Source: Hansschlegelia beijingensis (GTDB lineage Bacteria; Pseudomonadota; Alphaproteobacteria; Rhizobiales; Methylopilaceae). From it: a stretch of 64,000 nt of DNA. The DNA lies in the NCBI RefSeq assembly GCF_014196425.1, contig NZ_JACIDR010000001.1, positions 1,291,880 through 1,355,879 on the forward strand, in the 5' to 3' direction. The translations under genes were made by a program, and so were the position numbers. Position 1 is the stretch's first letter. Each line of letters begins with the position of its first letter. The notes under the pieces were generated by a model that searched no databases, was not told where the DNA came from, and worked only from the letters and a program-made list of their open reading frames with translations. Positions 17,042 through 25,356 of this stretch are shown here, in pieces.

Positions 17042-18928
17042 TCAGTTGGCGCTGCTGCTCAGCAGAGGCGTGATGTTGCGGACGGTGACGCGGCGATTGC
17101 GCTCCTCCGCCGCCTCGGTCTTCACCTTCAGGTACTGCTCGCCATAGCCCTGCGTGGTGAGATTCTCCGCCGGGATGTCGAAGTACTTGGTGAGGATCTC
17201 GGCCACCGACTCCGCTCGCCGGTCGGAGAGCGACAGGTTGTCGTCGTCGCTGCCCACCGCGTCGGTGTGGCCCTCGATCATGAACACCGTCCTGGGGTTC
17301 TTCTTCACGGCCTCCTCCATCGCGAGGCCGACATTCTCGAGCTTCTTGATCTGATCGTCGCGGACCTCCCAGGAGCCCGTGTCGAAGGTGATCGTGTCGA
17401 GATCCACGCTGCGGACGCGTTCGCGCAGCGGGGCGTTCTGCCGAATCTCGTCCAGCGAATAGCTGCGCTCGAGCCGTTCGACCGGCGGCGCCATGAAGGT
17501 CCGTTCGATCACCTCGTAAGACGCGTCGTCGGCGTCGACCACGTACTCCTCGCGCGGGATCGTGATGCGCGGCGGGGCGAGGTCGAGGTTCACGAACACG
17601 CCGGTGCGCGCGCCGCGCGGCCGGTTGTCGATCAGCACGTATTCCTCGCCTCGATAGCGACGGACGCGCCGGATGAGACGCCCGTCCTCGTCGGTGATGG
17701 TGATCACCTGCGAGCCGTCGGGCCGTTCCGCGATGCGGCGGATTTCCCCGCCCCTGCGCTCCTCACGGAAATCGCGCGCGCCGTAGCGGAAGCGTTCGCT
17801 CTCGTCGCGCCGGATCACGGTGCGGTCGCCCTCACGGATGATCGTCCGGCCGCCGGGCTCGGTGATGATCAACCGGTCGCCCTCGCGCCGCTCGCGACGC
17901 TCGGAGCGCAGGTCGTCGATGCGGCGCTCGCGGCGGTCCCGCGCACGATCGTCACGATCGTCCCGGCGCTCGCGCAGCCGCTCCTCGAAGCGCTCGCGCC
18001 GCCGATCGGGGCTGGCGTCGCGGTCGTCGCGCCGATCGCGCGCGTCGCGGTCGCCTGGCCGATCACGGTTGTCGCGCGCGTCAGGACGGTCTCCGCGGTT
18101 GCGGTCGCGATCGTCCCGAAGCTCCTGCAGGCGGTCCCGGCGGTCGCCCTGCTGGTCGCGATCCCTCTCCTTGTCCCGCGCGTCGGAGCGGTCCCGCTCC
18201 TTGTCGGCGCCGCGATCGTCACGCTTGTCGCGCAGTTCCTGCAGACGGTCCTTACGGTCGCCTGCGTCCCGGCCTTTTTCGGATTCCGCCTTGTCCTTGG
18301 AGTCGCCTCGGAGCTCCTCAGGCCTGTCCTTCCGACCCTTGGAGTCACGGTCCGAGCTTTCAGCGTCCTTCTTGTCCTTGGACTTGTCGCGCGGCTCCGC
18401 AGACCGATCCTTGCGGTCGAAGATGTTCTGGCTCTTGGAGTCGCCGGCCGTATTGGCGTCGCCGCTCTCCTTGGCGCGCTGCTTCTTCTCGCGCGCGTCG
18501 GACTTGTCGCCGGCGTCGCCCGCGGCCCGGTCGGGGCCCAACAGATCCCGCTTCTCACGGCTCGGCTTGTCGGTCTGGCGCTGCTCCGGATCGCTCTTCT
18601 TGCGCTCGCTGCGGGAGTCCGTCGAATCCGCCTTCGGCTGGCGCATCTCGCGCATCGAATCGTCCTGCGACTCCTTCCGCTTGGACGGGCGTTCGCCGCT
18701 GTCCCCGCTGTCGCCGCGATCCGGCTTCGACCTGTGGCCGCGCTCGGACCCACCCTCTTCTGACCTGCGGCTCTTGCGATCGCTGTCGCCGCCGCCCGCT
18801 TCCGGATTCAGTCCCTGCGCGAGGACGATGGGCGCGCCCGAGGTCGCGGTCTGCGCAAAACTGGGAGCGGCGAGAGCGACGGCCGGCAGAACCGTGCCGG
18901 CGAGCAGAAGAATCCTCGTCGTCTTCAT
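17042..18928 (-). CDS. OmpA family protein with long charged low-complexity region
   Basis: A 628-residue envelope protein. Residues 1-24 are a signal peptide ending at SFAQ. Roughly residues 40-360 are a highly biased Arg/Asp/Lys/Ser/Glu region (many RDDRD, DRRDR and KDKK runs), predicted disordered. A middle beta-rich part (IITEPGGRTIIREGDRTVI) follows. The last ~120 residues are a peptidoglycan-binding OmpA domain, with FDTGSWEVR, IEGHTDAVGSDDDN and LSDRRAESVAEIL. ATG 18928 is chosen over upstream in-frame starts because AAGGA lies 5 bases before it and the signal peptide starts there. A sigma-EcfG-like promoter lies about 190 bases upstream, so it may be stress-induced. Confidence 0.88.
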   Translation of the reverse strand: MKTTRILLLAGTVLPAVALAAPSFAQTATSGAPIVLAQGLNPEAGGGDSDRKSRRSEEGGSERGHRSKPDRGDSGDSGERPSKRKESQDDSMREMRQPKADSTDSRSERKKSDPEQRQTDKPSREKRDLLGPDRAAGDAGDKSDAREKKQRAKESGDANTAGDSKSQNIFDRKDRSAEPRDKSKDKKDAESSDRDSKGRKDRPEELRGDSKDKAESEKGRDAGDRKDRLQELRDKRDDRGADKERDRSDARDKERDRDQQGDRRDRLQELRDDRDRNRGDRPDARDNRDRPGDRDARDRRDDRDASPDRRRERFEERLRERRDDRDDRARDRRERRIDDLRSERRERREGDRLIITEPGGRTIIREGDRTVIRRDESERFRYGARDFREERRGGEIRRIAERPDGSQVITITDEDGRLIRRVRRYRGEEYVLIDNRPRGARTGVFVNLDLAPPRITIPREEYVVDADDASYEVIERTFMAPPVERLERSYSLDEIRQNAPLRERVRSVDLDTITFDTGSWEVRDDQIKKLENVGLAMEEAVKKNPRTVFMIEGHTDAVGSDDDNLSLSDRRAESVAEILTKYFDIPAENLTTQGYGEQYLKVKTEAAEERNRRVTVRNITPLLSSSAN

Positions 18929-19114
18929 GATCATCCTTGCTTCGTCTAGATCGCGCGCCCGTCCGGGACCGGCGCGCCGCCTCACCCCAAGGGAGGCCAA
19001 ATAACGGGGGAAGATGGCGGGTCAATGACCTGTGGTCTCAAAGGCCATCAACGGACACGCTATTTGAAGGACAACCAGCGCGCTCCGCCGCCCGCAGGTA
19101 TTGCGGCGCAACTA

Positions 19115-19139
19115 AACGTTCATGCGCCGCAGCAGTTCC
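19115..19139 (-). promoter_or_regulatory. Candidate sigma-EcfG promoter for the OmpA-like gene
   Basis: On the minus strand this reads GGAAC, 16 bases, CGTT, an exact match to the alphaproteobacterial general-stress promoter pattern as I know it. It points toward the OmpA-like gene, giving a 5' leader of about 180 bases. Confidence 0.55.
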
Positions 19140-19181
19140 ATGAATATTCATTCAGAACGGTAACATAGTCCGCCCCGGCGC

Positions 19182-19967
19182 TTAAGCGGGCGAGATGGTC
19201 AGCTCGGCTTCCGGCAGACCCTCGAAGATCGCCCGCACGCGCTGGCCCGGCGCCGCCCGCAGAAACGGGGTCGTCGATCCGGTCGTGACCACGTCGCCCG
19301 CCATCAGGGGCCGGCCGGATCCGCGCCGGGCGTTGGCCAGATGGGTGAGCAGACGGACAGGGTCTCCCCCGGTGTTGCCGCCCTCATGGGCGAACGCGGT
19401 CTCGCCGTCGATGGTCAGGACGACCGGCAGCCGCGCGAGCGGGACGCTCGGCCGTTCGGCCGCCCCGGCGCCGAGCACCAGCAGGCCGTGGCTCTGCCGG
19501 TCGGCGATCCTCCACACCGCAGGCGTCGCCGCCCAGTCCGCGAAGGCGGTGTCGAGGACCTCGATGGCGGCGTGCCAGGTGCGGACCGCGTCCAGCACCT
19601 CCTCCGGCGAATAGGGCTCGGCGCGGGGCCCAAGGTCGCGCCCGAGCGTGACGGCGATCTCCGCCTCCACGGCGCCGAGCAGGAAGGCGTCCGCCGCGAC
19701 GGCGGCCGGGCTCGGCCGCACCGTGTCGGCAGTTATCAACCCCATGCCGGGCTCGGCCTCCGGCGTCGGGGCCCCGGTCTTCCAGGCGACGACCGGCCCG
19801 AGGCTGGCCACGACAGCCTCGTGGATCGCCCAGGCTTCCGCCTCGTCCGCCGGCGCCAGCTCCGGCGGCGGCGCCTGGATCGGCTGGCGGGACGCCCGCG
19901 CCTCGATCAGCAGGCGCGCCGCCTCGGCGACCTTGGGAGCGCGGACGGAAAGCTCGGAGGACGTCAT
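19182..19967 (-). CDS. 2-keto-4-pentenoate hydratase / fumarylacetoacetate hydrolase-like protein
   Basis: A 261-residue protein of the MhpD-like hydratase group in the fumarylacetoacetate hydrolase superfamily. MhpD hydrates 2-hydroxypenta-2,4-dienoate in meta-cleavage pathways of aromatic compounds. Visible blocks are LGAVEAEIAVTLGRDL with the metal-binding E-x-E, IEVLDTAFADW, and GDVVTTGSTTPFL near the end. No other aromatic catabolism genes are nearby, so the real substrate is uncertain. I prefer the ATG at 19967, two bases after the upstream stop, over a GTG at 19979 that would overlap it. It is the last gene of an operon with the TIGR02588- and TIGR02587-like genes. Confidence 0.8.
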   Translation of the reverse strand: MTSSELSVRAPKVAEAARLLIEARASRQPIQAPPPELAPADEAEAWAIHEAVVASLGPVVAWKTGAPTPEAEPGMGLITADTVRPSPAAVAADAFLLGAVEAEIAVTLGRDLGPRAEPYSPEEVLDAVRTWHAAIEVLDTAFADWAATPAVWRIADRQSHGLLVLGAGAAERPSVPLARLPVVLTIDGETAFAHEGGNTGGDPVRLLTHLANARRGSGRPLMAGDVVTTGSTTPFLRAAPGQRVRAIFEGLPEAELTISPA

Positions 19968-19968
19968 G

Positions 19969-20391
19969 TCACGGCTCACGGTAAGAGATGGGGGCGAGTT
20001 CCAGCGCGCCGGCGCCCGGGTCTTCCCGCAGCACGAAGCCGGCCTTGCGGCTCGAATGCCGCGGTACGTAGTCGAGCGTCGCTTCGGCCTGTTCGGCGAT
20101 CTGGTCGCCCTTCCTGAGCGTGGCCCGGATCACGACCTCCGCGGCCGCCGAAGGGCCGCGGTTCTCGGTTTCGAAGATCACCACGTAGCCGCTCTCGTTC
20201 CTGTCGATCGCGGTGACGCGCGCCACGAGATCCGGAGCGGCAGGGTGGTAGCTCAGCGCCTCCCTGCCCAACAGGCCGAACACGGCGAGCGTGACCAGCG
20301 CCCCGACCGCGCCGACCGCCCATTCGAGCCGCCCGACGGCGCGCGGCGGCGCGTCGGACCGCGACTCGTCCTGCGACCGGGGCTGCGCCAT
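19969..20391 (-). CDS. TIGR02588-like membrane-anchored protein
   Basis: A 140-residue protein with one N-terminal membrane helix (LEWAVGAVGALVTLAVFGLL, about 22-41) and a periplasmic beta-sandwich-like domain. The part with YVVIFETENRGPSAAAEV resembles the uncharacterised TIGR02588 family, recalled as commonly paired with TIGR02587. Here it indeed follows the TIGR02587-like gene with a 1-base overlap (TGATG), which supports the pairing. The start ATG at 20391 follows from that overlap and places a short charged N-terminus before the helix. Function unknown; a membrane complex with its neighbour is a reasonable inference. Confidence 0.72.
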   Translation of the reverse strand: MAQPRSQDESRSDAPPRAVGRLEWAVGAVGALVTLAVFGLLGREALSYHPAAPDLVARVTAIDRNESGYVVIFETENRGPSAAAEVVIRATLRKGDQIAEQAEATLDYVPRHSSRKAGFVLREDPGAGALELAPISYREP

Positions 20392-21248
20392 CAGCTCTGC
20401 CCTCCGACGATCAGCCGCGCGAAGGCGGCGCCGATCGAGGCCGGGAAGCCGAGCACGACCACGAGGCGGAGCGCCGCTCCCGGGCCGAGCCCTTCGAGCC
20501 GGCCGAAATCCCACAGCATGGCGGCGCAGACCAGCAGCGCGACGGCGTAGCCGGCGAGCGTGTAGCAGACGAACAGGCTGAAGAAGCCGAGCCCCTCGGG
20601 GCGCAGCGCCGCCTGCCCGCGGAACTGCACCGAGTAGACGATCGCGTGCATCGAGACGATCGAAAGCGCGACCAGCGCCAGCGCGTGGAAGGGCGTCATC
20701 GAGGCGGCGATCAGGTCGACCTCCTCGGTCGGGGCGATGTTGAAGCACAGGAAGACCGCGCCGGCGGCCAGGAACAGCAGATCGCCCGCATAGCCGGCGC
20801 GACGGTTGCGGCTGCGGTCAGCCTCATCGCCCTGTCCGAGTTGCCCCTGAGCGATCACCGCCCCGAAGCTCGCTGGCACCGCCTGGATCACGATCGCCCC
20901 GAGCATCTCGTCGAGGGACTGCGACGGGCCGATCACCCCGAACAGCGTCAGCACCACCGTCGACGTCACGAATCCGACGAGCAGCGCGACCAGCGCGTCG
21001 CGCACGTCGTCGAGCCACGTCTCGGTCTCCTGGAAGCCGATGTAGTGCGACAGCCCCACCAGCAGCGGCAGCACCGCGAGCAGCAGCAGCATGAGGCGGC
21101 CCGGCTCCATGCTTCCGCCGAGCTGCCACATCTCCATCGTCATCAGGACGGGCAGGACGAACACGATCGCGCCGCCGAAAGCCCGCGCGAGAGCCACGAG
21201 AAACCCGCGTTCGATCTCGCGGCGACGTTCGGCTGACAAAGCGGGCAT
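20391..21248 (-). CDS. TIGR02587-like integral membrane protein
   Basis: A 285-residue inner-membrane protein with about seven or eight hydrophobic helices. It starts with ERRREIERGFLVALARAFGG and contains PVLMTMEMWQLGG and GLSHYIGFQETETW, patterns I associate with the uncharacterised TIGR02587 family. A cytoplasmic loop near 140-155 is charged (GQGDEADRSRNRR). No catalytic motif is visible. It is the first gene of a three-gene operon with the TIGR02588-like protein and an MhpD-like hydratase. Function unknown. Confidence is high that the gene is real and moderate for the family name. Confidence 0.75.
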   Translation of the reverse strand: MPALSAERRREIERGFLVALARAFGGAIVFVLPVLMTMEMWQLGGSMEPGRLMLLLLAVLPLLVGLSHYIGFQETETWLDDVRDALVALLVGFVTSTVVLTLFGVIGPSQSLDEMLGAIVIQAVPASFGAVIAQGQLGQGDEADRSRNRRAGYAGDLLFLAAGAVFLCFNIAPTEEVDLIAASMTPFHALALVALSIVSMHAIVYSVQFRGQAALRPEGLGFFSLFVCYTLAGYAVALLVCAAMLWDFGRLEGLGPGAALRLVVVLGFPASIGAAFARLIVGGQS

Positions 21249-21371
21249 GCGCGTCTGGGACCACGGCAGGGAGCAGGACCATCCCGAGCGCCGCGCGCCG
21301 CGTCAAGCCGACCATCCGCGATGATCGAGCCCGATGACAAGGACCGCCCAATCAGCGTATGCGTGAGCGCG

Positions 21372-21447
21372 GGGCCTGTAGCTCAATGGTTAGAGCCGAC
21401 CGCTCATAACGGTCTGGTTGCAGGTTCGAGTCCTGCCGGGCCCACCA
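21372..21447 (+). tRNA. tRNA with CAU anticodon (Ile2 or elongator Met)
   Basis: The cloverleaf folds by eye. Acceptor GGGCCTG pairs with CGGGCCC, the D arm is GCTC...GAGC, anticodon stem GACCG/CGGTC holds loop CTCATAA (anticodon CAT), and T arm GCAGG-TTCGAGT-CCTGC follows; CCA is encoded. CAU is read as Met, or as Ile after lysidine modification of C34. The C-rich anticodon stem and overall sequence resemble alphaproteobacterial tRNA-Ile2, but I cannot settle this by eye. A GC hairpin without a T tract follows at 21456-21475. Confidence 0.95.
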
Positions 21448-21490
21448 ACGATTCCGAGGGGGTTTCCCGCCCCTCTCACTGCAGCCGCGC

Positions 21491-22357
21491 TCAGCGGCCA
21501 ATGAAATGGCCAACGATCGCCCGTTCGCGGAGGCGCGTCATGAGCGACGGCGCCTCCACCACCGCGGCTAAGCGAGCGAGCCCCGGCGCAGTGATCGAGA
21601 AAAGCTGTTGGACGGCGTCCCGAGCGACGAGGGCCCCGTACTTGCTGTTCATGTGCCGGTGCTCGCCATCGGAGTGAGCGGTCGCGAGGCCCTCAAGCAA
21701 TTTGATGGATCCCGATCCGAACTCCGGAGCGGTGAAACACTCCTCGACGACGGTCTCGGCCGGCTGGTCGATCAACGTGAAACCCAGCTCGGAGCGCAGC
21801 GCATCCATCTCCGCCTCATAGATCGGCCGCATCCTGTCCAAAGCGGACACCGCATCCTCTCGCCAGAACTGAGATTTCGGTTTGACGGTGAGGGAGAAGA
21901 ACGGCTCCACACTGAGGAGGACCGGCCTGTCGGTGACCGACCGGAGCATGCGGATGATCGATATCGCCCTCCTGCCTCGCAGGGCCCCGCGCGCGGCTTC
22001 CTGGAAGCACACCCCCGACAACAGGCTTTCGTACGTGCTGACGCCGAGCCAGTTCGCGGTCCGATGGCGCTGGTTGAACTGCAGCATCCGCAACAGCCCG
22101 GCCTGCGCCCCGACGATAACGAATGCATCGTAAGCACTGATGTCGATGCTCGACAGACCGCCGGACGTGAACTCGAGATCCCTTTTCAGCTTCTCGCCCC
22201 GTGGGACGAGCGTCGCTCCCTTCAGCTTCAGGCGGCTCAGCCCGCCCGCAGGAGACCCAAAGAACGACGGACTGACCGAGGGGAACTGCGACGCGATCAC
22301 GTCCCAGCCAAGCTTGAACGACGCCAGGTGCGAATTGCCGATCACGCAGACTTTCAC
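21491..22357 (-). CDS. SGNH/GDSL-like hypothetical protein
   Basis: A 288-residue protein with features of the SGNH hydrolase fold. The N-terminus, KVCVIGNSHLASFK, carries a GNSH block where the usual GDSx nucleophile sits, so the Ser is present but Asp is replaced by Asn. Near residue 235, DGEHRHMNSKYGALVARD gives the D-x-x-H pair and the following YG seen at the end of such domains. It has no signal peptide. The gene overlaps the upstream GSCFA gene by 4 bases (ATGA), so the two proteins probably work together, perhaps as acyl or glycan esterases. The family assignment is my inference from these motifs. Confidence 0.65.
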   Translation of the reverse strand: MKVCVIGNSHLASFKLGWDVIASQFPSVSPSFFGSPAGGLSRLKLKGATLVPRGEKLKRDLEFTSGGLSSIDISAYDAFVIVGAQAGLLRMLQFNQRHRTANWLGVSTYESLLSGVCFQEAARGALRGRRAISIIRMLRSVTDRPVLLSVEPFFSLTVKPKSQFWREDAVSALDRMRPIYEAEMDALRSELGFTLIDQPAETVVEECFTAPEFGSGSIKLLEGLATAHSDGEHRHMNSKYGALVARDAVQQLFSITAPGLARLAAVVEAPSLMTRLRERAIVGHFIGR

Positions 22358-23391
22358 GACGCGAAAGCCCCCAGAAGCTCCTCTTCACATACCAGAGCGC
22401 CGGCGCGTTTGGCCTTCGTCTTCATGACCGGAACCGACGGTGGTTTGTGCTGTTCGAAGAAGGTTCGCATCGCGGTGGCGACGCCGTCCGCAGTCACCCC
22501 CCGCTTCGTTTCGTCGAAGAAGCGGCCCTCGCTCGCCGAGCTCGCGATTATCTCGTACGATGGGAAATAGTCGATGTCGGGAAACGCCTCGAACAGAGCA
22601 CCCGCCACCGCCCGCAACACCGACTTCGAGTACAAGTTGGCCGTGAGGGCGTGGTTCCCTGAGACGGTGGCCTTCAGCGGGACCGGCGACACCGTCAGGA
22701 TGAACCGTATATCTGGGTTCACCTCCTTGATCAGGGCTCGGAAGGCGACGAAGTCGTCGTAGATCTCATTGAAGCCGAAGTTCCGGAAGCCGACTTTGTC
22801 CGGGTCATAGGCGCCGGCGAGCACACCGGGCGCGAGCGGATAGACCGTGCCACTCGATTTATGGACCCATCCCTCGGTCAGGCCCATCGTGAAGACGAAT
22901 ATATCCGCAGTCTTCAGCATCTTGCGAACTCGGCTGAGATGCTCCTTCCGATGAAGCTCGACCTCCTGAACAGTGTTCAGCCCGTTCGGCTCCACCGACG
23001 GCCGCAGCGCATCGTAGAAGCGGGCGCCCTTCACCCAGACCGCGTCCTCAGGCGTGAACGAGCCGAAAGCCTCCTGTGCGAGCTGTAGCAGCTGCCGCAC
23101 CAGATAGATGTTCCCGAACCTCGCGGAGTAGAGTTTGTAGCCGTAAGCCTGCGCCTGAGCCTCGGACAGACCGCGGGGCGCGGGCTCAAGATCCAGAACC
23201 GTAAAATCGTTCTGGCGAAGGTTTCGGGCTATGTGCTGAGCGAAGCAGCTCCCCGCTGTAGCGATCCTGTGCTCCGGGGCGACCTCAAACCGTTTCTGGT
23301 AGAGGTCCGGGTATATCCCAGGTGCGTCGGTCGCGATCGCCCGCTCCCAGTACGCCCGCTTCGGCAATCTGCGATAGGGTTGATCCGCCAT
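22354..23391 (-). CDS. GSCFA domain-containing protein
   Basis: A 345-residue GSCFA family protein. The family is named for the motif seen here as TAGSCFAQHIARNL near residues 45-58. Other family blocks are FTMGLTEGWV in the middle and ILTVSPVPLKATVSGNHALTANLYSKS, where the invariant Pro and Asn fall. GSCFA domains are related to SGNH esterases, and their substrates are largely unknown; some act in glycan or acyl modification. There is no signal peptide. It is the first gene of a two-gene operon with an SGNH-like partner, and about 600 bases of gene-poor DNA lie upstream. Base composition looks lower in GC than in neighbouring core genes. Confidence 0.88.
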   Translation of the reverse strand: MADQPYRRLPKRAYWERAIATDAPGIYPDLYQKRFEVAPEHRIATAGSCFAQHIARNLRQNDFTVLDLEPAPRGLSEAQAQAYGYKLYSARFGNIYLVRQLLQLAQEAFGSFTPEDAVWVKGARFYDALRPSVEPNGLNTVQEVELHRKEHLSRVRKMLKTADIFVFTMGLTEGWVHKSSGTVYPLAPGVLAGAYDPDKVGFRNFGFNEIYDDFVAFRALIKEVNPDIRFILTVSPVPLKATVSGNHALTANLYSKSVLRAVAGALFEAFPDIDYFPSYEIIASSASEGRFFDETKRGVTADGVATAMRTFFEQHKPPSVPVMKTKAKRAGALVCEEELLGAFAS

Positions 23392-24018
23392 GACTGATCA
23401 GCTCGACGCTTCGTCAGGTTATAGGGCCCTGATGCTTTTGCTGAGATCAACGCGCTGAGCAATGGCGCGGCCGGCGAGACACGGACGTCGGATCGAACGT
23501 TCTCTGCCACGGCGCGACCTCGCCTTCAGGTTGTAACCCATCGTACCTCGGAGGCGGCTAAACGCAAAAGAAAAGATCGGCCCGCGACCGGCCGAATACC
23601 GCGGGAGGCAGAATAGATCGGACCAGCAGACCTTTAGAGCGGCAACGCACGCGCCTCAGCGAAGAGGCGCCCTCCGGAGCACGCGTTCAGTCCGCCCTTT
23701 GGCCCCAGCGCGACAACGTCCCCGGCGTCCATGGCGGCTGGCGCCGGAGTTACGATCATCGAGGGCATCTTTATACTGGCGCCCCTCATTCGAAAAATAG
23801 GACGCCTCCATCAGAACATGGACACGATCCGGCTGGCGAAACTTGCCGAAGAGCACCGGTTGCGGCTCGCCAGGTATATGAGCGCGGTGTCGTTGCTCGA
23901 CGCCATCGAGGCGGACTGTCGTGGAGCCCCACCGGAGCACGACGAAGACATGTCGATTGGTTCGGCGCCGAAGCAAGACCGTTGTCAGGAGCCTGCGCCC
24001 CGAGGGCGCAGACCATTT
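23392..24018. other. Gene-poor stretch, no supported feature
   Basis: 627 bases between the GSCFA gene start and the YhiM-like gene stop. Base composition is visibly lower in GC than the surroundings: the 60 bases from 23761 contain 30 G/C by hand count. Several short open frames exist on both strands (for example 23731-24069 plus and 23656-23976 minus), but none has a ribosome-binding site, recognisable motif or typical codon use. The promoter for the GSCFA operon should lie near 23400-23550; I could not define it. Confidence 0.5.
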
Positions 24019-25068
24019 CTATCCTTTGCCAGACGTTCCGGCTTCGAGGATCGACACGATCGAGAATAGCGTGAAGCAGACAGCGCCCAATCCTACGAGA
24101 ACGCGCGCCGGAATGAAGAATGAAGGATCGCTGACGGCCGCTTCCGCAAGGAACGCGGAGAAGAACAGGCAGGAGAGGCAGGTCACGATTGGTATCAGGG
24201 GAACGCGATTGGCCAGAGAGCATTCACGCCGCCAGACCAACGCCAGCAGCCACACCTTCGAGATGATGCTGTAGCAGATCATGCCGAGCCCGAGCAGAAC
24301 GCAACCGGGCGCAATTCGCTCAGGTCGATCTGAACTGAACAGCACGAAGAGGCCCAAGCCGAAGGTCGCCGTCCCCATCAACAGGACCCACAGCGTCCAG
24401 ACCCACCGCTCGGTTTCGCCGAACTGATTGCGGACTTGCCGCACCACTGTCGACACCAGCGCGATCAGGCTCGCGCAGATGGCCGTAAGCCCCATCAGGA
24501 CATGACCGGCGATGAAATCCGGAGCCGCTGACTCGCGCGCGAGCAACGTCATCGCCCAGACAAAGGCGATCGCGGTCGCCACCAGCGGAACGCAGATCAG
24601 ACCGAGGCCGGTCGCCGCGCTGTAGGCGTCCCGGGGCGGACCGTCTTCGGCACGGCCATGGGCGTTCCTGGGTATCAGCGTGAAAGCGCTCGAGGCCGTC
24701 GCGACGGTGCTGACGCAGGCGGCGATCAGCCCGACGCCGAACATCACATGGCCCGCAACGAAGCTCGGCGCGCTCCCCTGTCGCAGAACCAGAAAGCCCC
24801 AGAGCATGGTTGCGACGGCGACCGAGTAGCCAATGACCGGCAGGATGGTCATCCAGGTCCGGCTGAAGGTGTTGGTGAGCTGCCGGATGATCATGGCGGC
24901 GGTCGTGAAGAGCGCGACGCAGATAGCGGTCAGCGAGACGAGCACATGACCGGAGACGAAATAATTCGCTCCGTCGCCACCTCGCAGAATGTATGTCCCC
25001 AGACCCAGGCACACCGCGCCCATCGCGAGAGGGATCACTCTGAAGAGGATGCTGATCCAGTAGTTCAC
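24019..25068 (-). CDS. yhiM: YhiM-like inner membrane protein (DUF2776)
   Basis: A 349-residue polytopic membrane protein that closely follows E. coli YhiM along its whole length, as far as I recall that sequence. Shared blocks include the GHVL-LTAIC motifs, LALVWRRECSLANRVPLIP and the C-terminal LFSIVSILEAG. YhiM has been linked to acid survival in E. coli; its molecular function is unknown. The protein is built from about five internal repeats with the core [FI]-x-[AS]-G-H-V, near residues 37-58, 103-124, 185-206, 252-272 and 318-338. The family is mostly enterobacterial, and the lower GC here fits acquisition by transfer. Confidence 0.85.
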   Translation of the reverse strand: MNYWISILFRVIPLAMGAVCLGLGTYILRGGDGANYFVSGHVLVSLTAICVALFTTAAMIIRQLTNTFSRTWMTILPVIGYSVAVATMLWGFLVLRQGSAPSFVAGHVMFGVGLIAACVSTVATASSAFTLIPRNAHGRAEDGPPRDAYSAATGLGLICVPLVATAIAFVWAMTLLARESAAPDFIAGHVLMGLTAICASLIALVSTVVRQVRNQFGETERWVWTLWVLLMGTATFGLGLFVLFSSDRPERIAPGCVLLGLGMICYSIISKVWLLALVWRRECSLANRVPLIPIVTCLSCLFFSAFLAEAAVSDPSFFIPARVLVGLGAVCFTLFSIVSILEAGTSGKG

Positions 25069-25356
25069 ATGAGCCTCCCTGGCGCTCGGGCGAAGGCGCA
25101 GAATGTCCCTTTGCGCCGATCGTGATCCTCGCCGGCGGGAGCCTGACTTTTGGCGTGTAGCGTCCTCAGCGGAGGGTGGACGTTAGAGCGCTTCACGAGG
25201 CCTGCGATGATCCAGGTCAAGGGCCAAGGACCGGACGGGCGGGGGCCCCTGCCGCCGCCCCACGCGCCGCGTCCCGCCTGCGGAGAACGGAGAATGGCGG
25301 CTTCAGCGCCGCTGCCGAGATCAGCTCACAAGCGGCGGACATCGTTCAGGGCGCTG

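Noticed and set aside
17267..18763. A 498-codon plus-strand open frame rich in Val/Leu/Ala
   Set aside because: A shadow of the charged repeat region of the OmpA-like gene; repeated Arg/Asp codons give Val/Ala/Leu codons on the other strand.
23731..24069. 112-codon plus-strand and 106-codon minus-strand open frames in the gene-poor stretch
   Set aside because: No ribosome-binding site or motif, and they overlap each other; I could not choose either as a gene.
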